64,000 bases of DNA from Neoaquamicrobium sediminum. GTDB taxonomy: Bacteria > Pseudomonadota > Alphaproteobacteria > Rhizobiales > Rhizobiaceae. The stretch covers positions 62,001 to 126,000 of the forward strand of contig NZ_JABETK010000004.1 of assembly GCF_013240295.1 (NCBI RefSeq). Reading direction: 5' to 3'. Within the stretch, counting starts at the first letter, position 1; each line of letters begins with the position of its first letter. A program made the position numbers and the translations under genes. The notes beneath the pieces are model-generated. The model was not told the origin of the DNA. It searched no databases and saw nothing but the letters and a program-made list of their open reading frames with translations. Positions 36,436 to 46,399 of the stretch are shown in pieces.

Positions 36436-37142
36436 GTGGTGCCGCAGTCCGGCTCGATGACGTCACCTTCAGCTATGGCGATACCTCGATGACCTTCGAC
36501 CTCGCTGTCGGGACGGGCTCCATCGTCGCTGTGATGGGGCCGAGCGGTTCGGGAAAATCGACGCTGCTCAACCTTGTAGCGGGCTTCGAGATGCCGGCCT
36601 CCGGCCATGTGCTGATAGGCGATCTCGATGCAACGACCATGCCGCCGGCCAGACGTCCCGTTTCCATGATCTTCCAGGAGAACAATCTCTTTGCCCATCT
36701 GGACGTGGCCAGCAATGTCGGTCTCGGACGATCGGCGTCACTCCGCCTGTCGCGCAGGGATCGCGAGGACGTCGCTGCCGCTCTTGCTCGCACGGGGCTC
36801 ACCGGCAAGGAACGGCGCCTACCCGCCGAACTGTCTGGCGGAGAACGCCAGCGCGTGGCGCTTTCGCGCGTGCTGGTGCGCGACCGCCCGGTGCTGCTGC
36901 TCGACGAACCATTTGCCTCGCTCGGGCCCGCCTTGCGCCGCGAGATGCTGGAACTGGTGCGCGAGCTGCACGCAGAACGGGGCATGACGATCATGATGGT
37001 TACCCACCACCCTGACGACGCCGAAGCGCTCGCCGACCAAGTCGCTTTCATTGAAGACGGAAGAATCGCTGCCTACGCAGCAGCGGAAAAGATGTTCTCG
37101 GACAATGCGCCTGCTGCGTTCAGGGCTTACATCGGAGCCTGA
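36432..37142 (+). CDS. thiQ: Thiamine ABC transporter, ATP-binding protein
   Basis: This 236-residue ATPase powers the ThiBPQ transporter. It has Walker [12 protein letters not shown] near residue 36, the Q-loop [12 protein letters not shown] near residue 79, signature [14 protein letters not shown] near residue 132 and Walker [12 protein letters not shown] near residue 153. The GTG at 36432 overlaps the thiP stop by four bases and is preferred over the longer upstream frame. It is the last gene of the thi operon. Confidence 0.94.
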   Translation: MSGAAVRLDDVTFSYGDTSMTFDLAVGTGSIVAVMGPSGSGKSTLLNLVAGFEMPASGHVLIGDLDATTMPPARRPVSMIFQENNLFAHLDVASNVGLGRSASLRLSRRDREDVAAALARTGLTGKERRLPAELSGGERQRVALSRVLVRDRPVLLLDEPFASLGPALRREMLELVRELHAERGMTIMMVTHHPDDAEALADQVAFIEDGRIAAYAAAEKMFSDNAPAAFRAYIGA

Positions 37143-37323
37143 CGGCCAGCTTCCCGATATCCCTGCCCGGAAGCCGACACAATTCCCGGTCAAATCCAGC
37201 AAACCGAAGCGCGTGGCTTGTTTCCGTAGCGGGACTCTGGCTTAGCTCGTTTGCAACCCTTTTGCCTTTATACCGTTTCTGAACCATCGAATTCGATGAA
37301 AGGACAACGAGCTGTCCACGCCA

Positions 37324-38832
37324 ATGCAGGATAAGTTGAAGCTCCGGTCCCAAACCGGACCGGGCTGCGCTCTGCGGCGCGGAATGATCCTGCTCGGCCT
37401 GATTTCTTCGCTTGCAGGCTGCCAGGTGCTCGAAGGCGCGACTGGCAATAGCGACGCGTTCCAGCCCTCTGCCAATCCAGTTACCGTCGATACGGTCACC
37501 CGCAACGACCGCATGGCGGCGATCGCGCGCGAGCAGCATCCGCGCATTCTCGCGACATACGGCGGTGAATATTCCGATCGAAAGTTGGAGCGTATGGTCG
37601 CCAGGGTCGTCGGCACGCTGACGCTCGACCCCGAAAACCCGAACCAGACCTACCAGATCACCATACTGAATTCGCCCAACATCAACGCCTTCGCATTGCC
37701 GGGCGGCTATCTCTACGTGACGCGTGGACTGCTGGCGCTCGCCAACGATTCGGCCGAGCTTGCCGCCGTGCTGGCGCACGAAATGGCGCATGTGACCGCA
37801 AATCACGGCATCCAGCGCCAACAGAAGGAAGCCGAAGAGGTTTTGGCCTCGCAGGTGGTCAACGACGTTCTTGGCAGCGATCCCGCCGCACGGGTGGCGC
37901 TCGTGCGCGGCAAGCTGCGGCTTGCGCAATTCTCCCGCAATCAGGAGCTGGAAGCAGACGCGATCGGCATCCGTGCAATCGCGCGCGCCGGCTACGATCC
38001 GTTTGCCTCGGCACGTTTCCTGCAGTCGATGGCGTCCTACAGCGCATCGCGCAACGTGACGGGTGCCGTCGACGAGAACCTCGACTTTCTGGCAAGTCAC
38101 CCGACTGCGCCGCAGCGCATAGAGCTCGCGCTTCGCCACGCCCGTCAGTACGGAGCCCCGGGTACGGGCACGCGCGACCGCGACCAGTTCCTGGAAGGCC
38201 TTGACGGCATGCTGTTCGGCGACACGCCGGAAGAAGGCTTCGTGCGTGGGCTGACCTTCATGCACCCGAAACTTGGCGTGGCATTTTCGGTGCCCGAGGG
38301 CTTCGTGATCGACAACACGGCGGCAGCCGTGACCGCCGCCGGGCCGGGCGATGTGGCCATTCGCTTCGATGGCGTGTCGATCGACCGGCGCGTTTCGCTC
38401 GCCGACTATGTACGCAGCGGCTGGGTCGCGGGCCTCGACACATCGAGCATCCGGCAGACCACAATCAACGGCAACGAGGCTGTTTCCGCCCGCGCAAGCG
38501 CCGAAGGCTGGCAGTTCGACGTGACCGTGATCCGTGCCGCAGGTGAGGTCTATCGCCTGCTGACCGCAGCGCCGGCAGCCAGCACCGCCCTCGATGCTAT
38601 AGCGAGCCAGGTCGGCAGCAGCTTCCGCACGCTGACCGCAGCCGAAAAAGCATCGCTGCGTCCGCTTCGAGTCCGGGTGGTAACGGTCCGCGCAGGACAG
38701 ACCGTGGCTACCCTTGCCGCCCAGATGCAGGGTGTCGACCGGAAGATGGACATGTTCCGGCTCATCAACGCCATGAGTTCCGGCGCGACGGTGTCGGCCG
38801 GCAGCAAGGTGAAGATCATCACCGACAGGTAA
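37324..38832 (+). CDS. M48 family metalloprotease, lipoprotein
   Basis: This 502-residue protein has a lipoprotein signal peptide with lipobox LAGC near residue 33, so it is likely anchored in the outer membrane facing the periplasm. The M48 peptidase domain has HEMAHVTANH near residue 156 (zinc-binding HExxH) and a later ELEADAIGI glutamate. The C-terminal half has no peptidase motif, but ends in a LysM-like region (VRAGQTVATLAAQM). It resembles BepA-type proteases that monitor outer-membrane assembly. It is convergent with rpoH2, whose stop begins 16 bases after its own. Confidence 0.9.
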   Translation: MQDKLKLRSQTGPGCALRRGMILLGLISSLAGCQVLEGATGNSDAFQPSANPVTVDTVTRNDRMAAIAREQHPRILATYGGEYSDRKLERMVARVVGTLTLDPENPNQTYQITILNSPNINAFALPGGYLYVTRGLLALANDSAELAAVLAHEMAHVTANHGIQRQQKEAEEVLASQVVNDVLGSDPAARVALVRGKLRLAQFSRNQELEADAIGIRAIARAGYDPFASARFLQSMASYSASRNVTGAVDENLDFLASHPTAPQRIELALRHARQYGAPGTGTRDRDQFLEGLDGMLFGDTPEEGFVRGLTFMHPKLGVAFSVPEGFVIDNTAAAVTAAGPGDVAIRFDGVSIDRRVSLADYVRSGWVAGLDTSSIRQTTINGNEAVSARASAEGWQFDVTVIRAAGEVYRLLTAAPAASTALDAIASQVGSSFRTLTAAEKASLRPLRVRVVTVRAGQTVATLAAQMQGVDRKMDMFRLINAMSSGATVSAGSKVKIITDR

Positions 38833-38847
38833 GGCTTATATCAGGTC

Positions 38848-39711
38848 TCAGGCTGCGCTGCGAACCACTGCGGGATCGATATTCACCAGTGCCGTACGCA
38901 GCTTTTCAAGCGCGCGGCCTTCGATCTGGCGCACACGCTCCTTGGAGATGCCGAGCTTCTCCCCCAGCGCCTCCAGCGTTGCACCCTCATCGCGCAGCCT
39001 GCGCTCACGGATGATACGCAGTTCGCGCGGATTGAGCGTTGCCAGAGCCTGGCTCAGCCATTGCGCACGCCGCTCCTCATCAATGCGAGAACCCACGACT
39101 TCGTCGGGGAGCGGCTGGTCGGAAACGAGAAAATCCATCCGTTCGGAACCGGTATCTCCGTCAGCCGCAACGGGTGCGTTCAGCGAAGTATCGGGACCGG
39201 ACAAACGTGCATCCATCGTCGCGACGTCGGCCGCCGCGATGCCAAGTGCTGCCGAAATCTCGTTGTAGAGCGCGTCGTTCGACAGCATTCGCGAATCCTG
39301 CGCAAGACGCGCACGAAGACGACGCAGATTGAAGAATAAAGCCTTTTGGGCCGATGACGTGCCGCCACGGACGATCGACCAGTTGCGCAGGATGAAGTCC
39401 TGCATCGAAGCGCGGATCCACCACGTCGCATAGGTCGAGAAGCGCACTTCCCGCTCCGGCTCGAAACGGGCCGCCGCTTCCAGCAGGCCGACATGACCTT
39501 CCTGAATGAGGTCGTTCATCGACAGGCCGAAATGGCGAAATTTTGAAGCCATGGAAATCACGAGCCTCATATGGGCTACCGCTATGCGGTGAAGCGCCTG
39601 TTGATCGCCCTTCTCCTTCCAGCGCAGGGCGAGCTCATGCTCCTCCTCGCGCGCCAGATAGGGCGCTCGCATCGCCTCCCGGATCATGCTTCGCTTTGCT
39701 GGATCGTCCAT
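38848..39711 (-). CDS. rpoH2: RNA polymerase sigma-32 factor, RpoH2 type
   Basis: This 287-residue sigma factor has region 2 (HMRLVISMASKFRHFGLSMNDLIQEGHVGLL) and the -10-binding RFSTYATWWIRASMQDFI. Region 3 begins LSNDALYNEISAALG; region 4 has LATLNPRELRIIRERRL and LEALGEKLGISKERVRQIEGRALEKLR for the -35 element. The divergent spacing in the RpoH box (ASKFRHFG) and sequence fit the second, RpoH2-like group that serves oxidative and late stress responses in rhizobia. It lies next to carD on the same strand. Confidence 0.88.
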   Translation of the reverse strand: MDDPAKRSMIREAMRAPYLAREEEHELALRWKEKGDQQALHRIAVAHMRLVISMASKFRHFGLSMNDLIQEGHVGLLEAAARFEPEREVRFSTYATWWIRASMQDFILRNWSIVRGGTSSAQKALFFNLRRLRARLAQDSRMLSNDALYNEISAALGIAAADVATMDARLSGPDTSLNAPVAADGDTGSERMDFLVSDQPLPDEVVGSRIDEERRAQWLSQALATLNPRELRIIRERRLRDEGATLEALGEKLGISKERVRQIEGRALEKLRTALVNIDPAVVRSAA

Positions 39712-39875
39712 GTCACGCTCCCGAACAAGGAATACGCGTCAACGGCCGTAAAAGTTCCATCCAGCTATGATAGAAGTTGCCTCCCGTCGCCGCCAGCCAT
39801 AGGCGACGCCTTCCGGCGCACAAAGACGTGAGCGGCAGCAGCACGTGCGTCCCGGCCAGCGGGCATTCACAAACG

Positions 39876-39907
39876 AAAAAAACCCGGCTGCCGAAGCAGC
39901 CGGGTTC
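39876..39907 (-). terminator. Intrinsic terminator of carD
   Basis: On the minus strand, AACCCGGCTGC and GCAGCCGGGTT pair around a TTCG loop and are followed by a run of seven to eight T bases. It begins 28 bases past the carD stop and is a textbook intrinsic terminator. Confidence 0.9.
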
Positions 39908-39935
39908 TGTCAGGTCAAATCTGCGGAAATGCGTC

Positions 39936-40508
39936 TTATGCCGCTTCTTCCTGCTCGGTTTCCTCGTTGTCGGCCTTGGCGCCGCGACGCGGACCCTTGT
40001 TGAGGTTGGTCTCGATGAGACGCACCGCCTCGGTGTCAGACATCTTGTTCACGGCCGCGATCTCGCGCGCCATGCGGTCCAGCGCCGCCTCGTAGAGCTG
40101 GCGCTCCGAGTAGGACTGCTCGGGCTGGTTTTCGGCGCGATAGAGGTCGCGCACCACTTCCGAGATCGAGATCAGGTCGCCGGAATTGATCTTTGCGTCA
40201 TATTCCTGCGCACGGCGCGACCACATGGTGCGCTTGACGCGCGCGCGGCCCTGCACGACTTTCAGCGCGCGATCGACATAGTCGGTTTCAGACAACTTGC
40301 GCATGCCGATGGACGTCGCCTTGGCGACCGGCACCTTAAGACGCATCTTGTCCTTCTGGAAGTCGATGACGAAAAGTTCCAGCTTGTGGCCCGCGACTTC
40401 CTGCTCCTCGATCGTGACGATCTGTCCGACGCCGTGCGCCGGGTAGACGATATACTCGCCGGTCTTGAAGCCCTGTCTTGTCGCGGATTTCTTCTGCTGG
40501 GTTGCCAT
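39936..40508 (-). CDS. carD: CarD family transcriptional regulator
   Basis: This 190-residue protein has the CarD/TRCF RNA-polymerase-interacting domain (FKTGEYIVYPAHGVGQIVTIEEQEVAG) and a helical DNA-contacting domain (WSRRAQEYDAKINSGDLISISEVVRDLYR). CarD stabilises open promoter complexes, especially at weak promoters, and is often essential. The acidic C-terminal tail has no known role. The ATG at 40508 is chosen for likeness (MATQQKKSA). It has a strong terminator downstream and a 370-base leader upstream. Confidence 0.93.
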   Translation of the reverse strand: MATQQKKSATRQGFKTGEYIVYPAHGVGQIVTIEEQEVAGHKLELFVIDFQKDKMRLKVPVAKATSIGMRKLSETDYVDRALKVVQGRARVKRTMWSRRAQEYDAKINSGDLISISEVVRDLYRAENQPEQSYSERQLYEAALDRMAREIAAVNKMSDTEAVRLIETNLNKGPRRGAKADNEETEQEEAA

Positions 40509-40878
40509 ACGCCCTGTACTCCTTTTTATGTCCTTGAGGCGCGAACTGGAAGATTCGTGCCCAGACCATGGCCGATGAGCCGGCCAGCCAACTGCCAGAG
40601 ACAAGACGAGCAAAGCATTCCGAAAGAAGCCCTTGGCCCGGACCCGGTGTCAAAACACCTGCCCGGCCCAGCTTGACTGTTCCGGAAACGCTTCAGCCTT
40701 TCAATGATTAGAGCGCTTGCGCCATAAATCGACGTCTGTCATCGGCATGTTGATTGTTTGTAACATAAAAAGTCGAAAGAATCAACAATTTGCCGCATGC
40801 GCGAACAACCCCGCCACGGCAAGTAGCGCGATACGGTAACGGCAGGACGATTGTGACGTTACGTCAATTCCCGCTCGA
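40509..40878. other. Intergenic region between fdxA and carD
   Basis: No gene is seen in these 370 bases. An AT-rich part at about 40690-40800, with TTGTTG and TATGTT spaced 15 bases apart on the minus strand, could hold the carD promoter. A palindromic TGACG-TTA-CGTCA lies at about 40854-40866, just after the fdxA stop. No T-run terminator was found. Confidence 0.5.
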
Positions 40879-41217
40879 TCAGTCCCCCTCGCCAGGCTCC
40901 GGCGAGAAGTATTTTTCGAACTTGCCCTCGACGCCGTCGAACTCTTTCGCGTCGGCCGGCGCGTCCTTCTTGGCCGTGATGTTGGGCCATTTGGAGGCAT
41001 ATTCGGTGTTGATCTCGAGCCACTTTTCAAGGCCCGGTTCGGTGTCCGGCTTGATGGCATCTGCAGGGCATTCAGGCTCGCAAACGCCACAGTCGATGCA
41101 CTCGTCCGGGTGAATGACGAGCATGTTGTCGCCTTCGTAGAAACAGTCGACCGGGCACACCTCGATGCAATCCATATACTTGCACTTGATGCAGTTGTCG
41201 GTGACGACATAAGTCAT
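40879..41217 (-). CDS. fdxA: Ferredoxin FdxA
   Basis: This 112-residue 7Fe ferredoxin carries one [3Fe-4S] and one [4Fe-4S] cluster. The first cysteine set is in [20 protein letters not shown], and the second in [18 protein letters not shown]; the pattern of cysteines fits the FdxA group. The C-terminal helix region ends in [11 protein letters not shown]. It transfers electrons at low potential; the partner is not shown. The ATG at 41217 is chosen for likeness ([10 protein letters not shown]). The gene lies in a conserved rhizobial order: helicase, S4 protein, fdxA, carD. Confidence 0.95.
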   Translation of the reverse strand: MTYVVTDNCIKCKYMDCIEVCPVDCFYEGDNMLVIHPDECIDCGVCEPECPADAIKPDTEPGLEKWLEINTEYASKWPNITAKKDAPADAKEFDGVEGKFEKYFSPEPGEGD

Positions 41218-41344
41218 GAAACGGCTCCGGCCGGCAGCATTCTTGTACGATCGGCGGTGAGGTAACGCCTTTGCGGCAACCGCGCAAGGGTGGCGTATGC
41301 GCGCAATCGACTGCTTGGGAAATGAAATTCCACCACGGCCGAAT

Positions 41345-41731
41345 TCACTCGTCGTCCCGCAGCGCGTCCATGCGGCGACGATCTTTCTTCGTCGGTCGGC
41401 CGCTGCCCTGCGGGCGAACCGGCGCGATCGCGTCAGGCACGGCCTCACCGCCGCCCGCGGGCGGCGGTGTCAGGTCTTCGTAGAGCGTACGCGCTTCCTC
41501 GGCAGGGCCGCGCCGCGTGCCCGGCTCGAGCACGCGGTAGACGATCACCCGGCGTTCGAGCGTGATCGTGAGCACGTCGCCGGGTTTGACCTGCTGGGAC
41601 GGCAGGTCGATCTTGGCGCGGTTTAGCCGTACCCGGCCGGACTGGACGACCTTCGCCGCAAGCGATCGCGATTTGACGACGCGTGCGAAGAACAGCCACT
41701 TGTCGATGCGCTGGCGACCCTCGCCCGACAT
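41345..41731 (-). CDS. S4 domain RNA-binding protein, Hsp15-like
   Basis: This 128-residue protein opens with an S4 domain: [20 protein letters not shown], then [26 protein letters not shown]. The rest is a basic, proline-rich tail. Hsp15 binds stalled 50S subunits carrying nascent chains in E. coli; the same role is inferred here. Its ATG directly follows the stop of the helicase gene with no spacer (TAA-ATG), so the two are coupled. Confidence 0.92.
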   Translation of the reverse strand: MSGEGRQRIDKWLFFARVVKSRSLAAKVVQSGRVRLNRAKIDLPSQQVKPGDVLTITLERRVIVYRVLEPGTRRGPAEEARTLYEDLTPPPAGGGEAVPDAIAPVRPQGSGRPTKKDRRRMDALRDDE

Positions 41732-44700
41732 TTACTTCTTGAGCTGCTCACGCAGTGCGGCGAGCTTGGCGAAGGGCGAATCCGGATCGATCCTCGCCGG
41801 CGGCTCTTCGCGCGGTTTGCCGCCGGGACGGTCATTGCCGCGGCGCTCGTCGCGCCGGCCGTCACCCTTGCCCTTGAATTTCTTGCCGCGCTCCCGCTCA
41901 CGATCGCGCCCGTCGCCGCCACGACCCTGACGCTCGCCACCCTCACGCCGCTGTTCGCCCTTGCCCTGATTGGGGCCGTGATTGGGCGCGCCTCGCCCAC
42001 GTCCATGGCGCTGGCGGCCATCGTGACGAACCGGCCGCCACAGAAGGATCGGCTTCGGTTCCTCGACCACGGCCTCATCCTCCGCGGGTACGGGGGCAGA
42101 TGCGTTCGAAACCGCTTCGGCGGGCTGATCTTCGGCGGTTGCCGCCGGCGTCGCTTCCGTAGTGGATTCCCTGGGCGCGGCAGGCTCGATGGGCGCCTCA
42201 CTGGTGGCGGGCTCGCCCTCGGCCTCACCAGCGGCCACGGGTTCCGTGGCGGGTTCGTCCGCAGGCGCTTCGGCCGGCGTTTCGACAGCTACCTGCTTGG
42301 CTGCATCGGCAGCCGCCTGCGCCGCCGCGACGCGCTCACGCTCCGCAGTGTCGAAGGCATCGAGCCTCGCCTGGACCTCGGCTGCCGGCTTCGCCTCTGC
42401 GCGGTAGCCAAGGCCCTTGAGGATTTCTTCCATGTCGTCGGCGGTCGCGCCCAGGATCGACATCATCGCCGGGGTGACGGTGAAGGCTGCGCCGTCGAAA
42501 GCGCCTTCGGGGCGGGGTCCGGTGCCTGCCCGCCACGCAAGCGCGGGACGGATCAGATCGGCCAGACGCTCCAGAATATCGACACGCACCGCACGGCGTC
42601 CAAGCGTGCGATAGCCGGCCAATTGGTAGAATGTCGGCTCGTAGGAAGGTTCGACCACGAGCGAGGTGCGGCCAGATGCCAGCGCATTGACCACGTCGCC
42701 AAAGCCGGGCTTGTCCTTGCCGTCATTGCCCAGCGACCAGAGCAGCGTCACCAGACCGGCCGGGCCGGGCTTCAGCAGCGCGGGCACGAAGATGTGGAAC
42801 GCGCCGAAACGCACACCCAACCGCCGCAGCGCTGCGCGCGCTTCCTGGTCGAGCGCCTTGACGTCGTCGGCGACATCGCGCCGGTTGAGCAGGCCGAAAT
42901 TCTCCGTCAGCCGGAAAGCGATACCGCGCGCGATGCCGGTGAGCTGTTCGGCATTCCGGAGATCAAAGAGCGGCTTGAGCAACGTCTCGATCTGGTAGCG
43001 CACGAAACGCTCGGCCCGTGCCGCGACCTTGTCGCGGGCCGGACCCGTGAGTTGCTCGTCGGCCAGCAGGATCACGCGCGGGGTCAGCGGATCTTCTCCA
43101 GCCGTCAGCGTCGCCACCGGCGCTCCGATCCAGCGCAGCAGTCCGTCGGATGCGAGCGCGAAATCGCCATTGCTGGCAACGGCAAAGCGCTCAGCCCGCG
43201 TGTCGAACTCCTGCGCCAGCGCCTTCTGCGCGGCTGCCTTGACAGCCTTGGCATCCTCGCCATCGGCCGCCTGATCGGCCGAGAACCGGAACCCTTGCAA
43301 CGCGCCGACGTGATGTCCTTCGACGACGACGTCACCCGACGGGTTTATTTCTGCTTCAAGCATTGCGTTTTCTCTCAGGCGCCTCATGAGGACGGAAGTC
43401 CTGCGGTCTACGAACCGTTTCGTCAATCTTTCGTGGAGCGCATCGGACAGCTTGTCCTCTATCTCGCGCGTTTTTTCCTGCCAGTGTGCCGGATCGGCCA
43501 GCCAGCCGGGCCGATGGGAGACGAAGGTCCAGGTGCGGATCTGCGCAATCCGATGCGACAGCGTGTCGATGTCGCCATCGGTCGTGTCGGCGCGGTGCAC
43601 CTGTTCAGCCATGTAATTTTCATCGACATGTCCCTTGCGGGCTAGGTCCAGATAGATGCTGCCGATGATGTCTGCGTGCTGCGCGGGCGCAATGCGACGA
43701 TAGTCCGGCAGAGCACACGCTTCCCACAGCAGCTCGACGCGACGGGCGTCAGTGGCAAGCCGGCGCACATCCTCGTCCTGCGACAGATGATCGAGCGCGC
43801 GTGCGTCGACCGCCGGCAGCGCCCGCGTCAGGCCCTCCACCTGCGGGATGCGCTCGATCGAACGCTTGAGGCTGTCGATGCTCGAGAAGTCGAAGGATGC
43901 CGTACGCCATTGCAGCACCTTTACCGACTCGAAACTGTGCGATTCGATGCGCTCAACCAGCTCGTCGTCCAGGGGTGCCACCTGCCCCGTGACGCCGAAA
44001 GTGCCGTCACGAAGATGGCGACCGGCGCGGCCGGCGATCTGGCCAAGTTCCGCCGCGCTGAGATCGCGGTACTGATAACCGTCGAACTTGCGGTTCTGCG
44101 CAAACGCGACGTGGTCCACGTCCAGGTTGAGGCCCATGCCGATGGCATCCGTCGCGACCAGATAGTCGACGTCGCCCGACTGGTAGAGTTCGACCTGCGC
44201 ATTGCGGGTGCGAGGGCTGAGCGCACCGAGCACAACGCGGCGGCGCCGCGCTGACGGCGGATCAGTTCGGCGATGCCGTAAACTTCGTCGGCCGAAAAGG
44301 CAACGATGGCGCTACGGCGCGGCAACCGCGTCAGCTTCTTCTGGCCGGCATAGGCAAGATGCGACATACGCGGCCGTGTGACGACAGACACGCCCCGCAG
44401 GAGCTTTTCCAGAATGCCGCGCATCGTGGCCGAGCCCAGGAGCAGGGTCTCCTGCCGACCGCGCAGGTGCAGGATGCGGTCGGTGAAAATATGCCCGCGC
44501 TCGAGGTCGGCCGCCAGTTGCACCTCGTCGATCGCCACGAAGGCGGCGTCCGTCTCGCGCGGCATCGCCTCGACCGTGCACACCGAATAGCGCGCGCCGG
44601 GCGGCACGATCTTCTCTTCGCCGGTGATCAGCGCGACCTTCTCGGCCCCTACCTTCTCGCACACGCGCGCATAGACCTCGCGCGCAAGCAGCCGCAACGG

Positions 44701-44841
44701 CAGCCCGATAACCCCGCTCTCATGCGCGACCATCCGCTCGATGGCCAGATGGGTCTTGCCGGTGTTGGTCGGTCCGAGCACGGCGGTGACATCCCGTCCG
44801 GAAAGGACGAGCGGCGCGTCTGTTCTGGTCTGGATGTTCAT
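41732..44841 (-). CDS. SUV3-like DEAD-type RNA helicase, frameshifted
   Basis: This large protein of about 1036 residues has Walker A GPTNTGKTH near residue 24, box II FVAIDEVQLAAD near residue 95 and LLLGSATMRG near residue 135 in the first domain, then ATDAIGMGLNLDVDHV and QIAGRAGR in the second. A C-terminal tail rich in G, R, E and K follows. The frame changes near 44236, where restoring one base joins RRQRGAA to VLGALSPRTR. It resembles the bacterial relatives of mitochondrial SUV3, which unwind RNA in decay complexes; function here is inferred. It is probably co-transcribed with the S4 gene. Confidence 0.88.
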
Positions 44842-44999
44842 CGTACGAGGTCGGCCTCTTGCCGCGCCGCAAAGCGGTGGACGCTTCCGTTAGCATGTCT
44901 GCACGGTGCAACGGAAGATGCCGGCGCGCCTTCTAGATAGGTCGTAAGGCTCGCCAAGCCAACGCAGCAACCAGCGTTTTTAACGGTTGGAACGAGTCT

Positions 45000-45060
45000 G
45001 GAACGAACCGGCTACGAATCACTGACTTTCGCATGTTCCTGCTTTGATCACCGCAACATA
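45000..45060. repeat. Imperfect 60-base direct repeat, copy 1
   Basis: The element begins GGAACGAACCGGCTACGAAT and continues CACTGACTTTCGCATGTTCC and TGCTTTGATCACCGCAACAT. The second copy at 45283-45342 shares about 51 of 60 bases, in the same orientation, 283 bases away. The similarity extends weakly upstream into TTAACG. It does not match any repeat I know. It might be a duplicated regulatory site or RNA. Confidence 0.75.
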
Positions 45061-45282
45061 TAGAGGTATGCCACACATTAGTCACCACATGCGGAATCTG
45101 CGCACGAACCATTTTCCCCGGCGGGACCAAACCCGTTAACTTCTTGCGGCAGCAGCTGCTGAATTGGCACTCTAGCATCGTCAACAGCGCCGCAAGCTTC
45201 AGAATTCGTTAGTGAATTTTTTACGCACTGTTAACCCTGTGGCTGCGTCGGCGCATTGCCCATTAACGTTCCGGCCAAACAC

Positions 45283-45342
45283 GGAACGAACCGGCGACGA
45301 ATCACTGACTTATGCATTTTCCTGTTTTGTTCACCGCAAGAT
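45283..45342. repeat. Imperfect 60-base direct repeat, copy 2
   Basis: This copy reads GGAACGAACCGGCGACGAAT, then CACTGACTTATGCATTTTCC and TGTTTTGTTCACCGCAAGAT. Differences from copy 1 are scattered single bases, as would arise by old duplication and drift with selection. Confidence 0.75.
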
Positions 45343-45499
45343 GTTGTGTCATGCACCGCTTTTCCACCGTAATTCCACAGGCTGTGCACTGCATTTCCAC
45401 AGGAGCAGCAGTCAGGCGTTAACCACTTACGCTCGGAACCAGTCTGTTCTTGCGCACTCGCAGCTGGGTTGTTGCATGCGTCGGGTCAGCAGCTTCGCC

Positions 45500-45524
45500 C
45501 AAAGAGACGGCCCCGTGGGGGCCG
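45500..45524 (-). terminator. Probable terminator of phaB
   Basis: On the minus strand CGGCCCC and GGGGCCG pair around a three-base loop and are followed by TCTCTTTG. The T-run is interrupted, so it may be weak. It begins about 27 bases past the phaB stop. Confidence 0.55.
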
Positions 45525-45550
45525 CTTCTTTCCATAAGCAGAAACGTGGC

Positions 45551-46276
45551 TCAGACGAAGAACTGCCCACCATTGGCTGAAATGGTCGAGCCGGTGATGA
45601 AGCCCGCATCATCCGACGCCAGGAAGGCGACGATCCGTGCAATCTCCTCCGGCTCGCCCAGCCGGCCGACCGGAATCTGAGGGATGATGCGCTCGTTGAG
45701 CACTTTCTCGTCGATCGCCTTGACCATTTCGGTTGCGATATAGCCCGGGCAGATCGCGTTCACCGTGATGCCGGCGCGCGCGCCTTCCTGCGCCAGCGCC
45801 TTGGTGAACCCGAGATCCCCGGCCTTTGCCGCCGAATAATTGGCCTGTCCGGCCTGCCCCTTCTGGCCGTTGATGGACGAGATCGTGATGACGCGGCCGA
45901 ACTTGCGGTCGCGCATGCCGGACCAGAGCGGATGCGTCATGTTGAAGACGCCGTTGAGATTGGTGTCGATGACCTCGCGCCACTGCTGCGGCGTCATCTT
46001 GTGAAACATTCCGTCGCGGGTGATGCCGGCATTGTTGACCAGAATGTCTACGGGGCCGAGATCGGCCTCGACCTGCTTGATCCCCTCGACGCAGGCGTCG
46101 TAGTCGGCGACCGACCATTTATAGACCGGAATACCCGTCTCTTCCTTGAACTTCGCAGCCGCTTCGTCGTTGCCGGCATAGTTCGCGGCCACCTTGTAGC
46201 CTGCCTCCTTCAACCCTGCCGATATGGCCGCGCCGATGCCGCGCGAGCCCCCGGTGACAATTGCCGTCCTGGTCAT
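45551..46276 (-). CDS. phaB: Acetoacetyl-CoA reductase
   Basis: This 241-residue short-chain dehydrogenase reduces acetoacetyl-CoA to (R)-3-hydroxybutyryl-CoA with NADPH for polyhydroxybutyrate synthesis. The nucleotide-binding motif is IVTGGSRGIGAAIS near residue 8, NNAGITRDGMFHKM near residue 87 is typical of PhaB, and the catalytic tyrosine and lysine lie in ANYSAAKAGDLGFTKAL near residue 151. It follows phaA on the same strand with 122 bases between. Confidence 0.95.
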   Translation of the reverse strand: MTRTAIVTGGSRGIGAAISAGLKEAGYKVAANYAGNDEAAAKFKEETGIPVYKWSVADYDACVEGIKQVEADLGPVDILVNNAGITRDGMFHKMTPQQWREVIDTNLNGVFNMTHPLWSGMRDRKFGRVITISSINGQKGQAGQANYSAAKAGDLGFTKALAQEGARAGITVNAICPGYIATEMVKAIDEKVLNERIIPQIPVGRLGEPEEIARIVAFLASDDAGFITGSTISANGGQFFV

Positions 46277-46296
46277 GTGGTTCCTCCTCCCAATTT

Positions 46297-46399
46297 AGCG
46301 AGTAAGGAAATAGGGGACCAAGGCAGTAGGGATGGCGCTTCTGGTCGCTCTTTCCCTCTACGGCCCTACTCGCCTTATTGCCTTACCGACCTATTCGCT
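46297..46399. repeat. Degenerate inverted repeat between phaA and phaB
   Basis: Two arms of about 35 bases face each other: AGCGAGTAAGGAAATAGGGG at 46297 and, on the other strand, AGCGAATAGGTCGGTAAGGC from 46399. Both are built from repeated units like GTAAGGC, ATAAGGC and GTAGGG, with about 60% match overall. The right arm reaches the phaA stop. Confidence 0.55.

Larger units (their letters stand above)
44842..45550. other. Intergenic region upstream of the helicase gene
   Basis: These 709 bases lie between the helicase start and the phaB stop and hold no gene I can support. The part 44980-45450 is AT-richer than its surroundings. It contains the 60-base direct repeat (45000-45060, 45283-45342), several TTAAC motifs, and two to three TTCCAC-containing sites at 45359-45405. 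A terminator for phaB lies at 45500-45524. A promoter of the helicase operon must lie close to 44842. Confidence 0.5.

Noticed and set aside
45359-45405. Three TTCCAC-containing sites that resemble DnaA boxes in an AT-richer region, suggesting a replication origin
   Set aside because: Each differs from TTATCCACA at two or more positions, and the neighbouring genes are not those usually found at alphaproteobacterial origins.
45212-45580. Open frame of 122 codons in the gap between the helicase gene and phaB
   Set aside because: Its composition is unlike a protein of this genome, it overlaps the repeat, the terminator and the end of phaB, and no family is recognisable.
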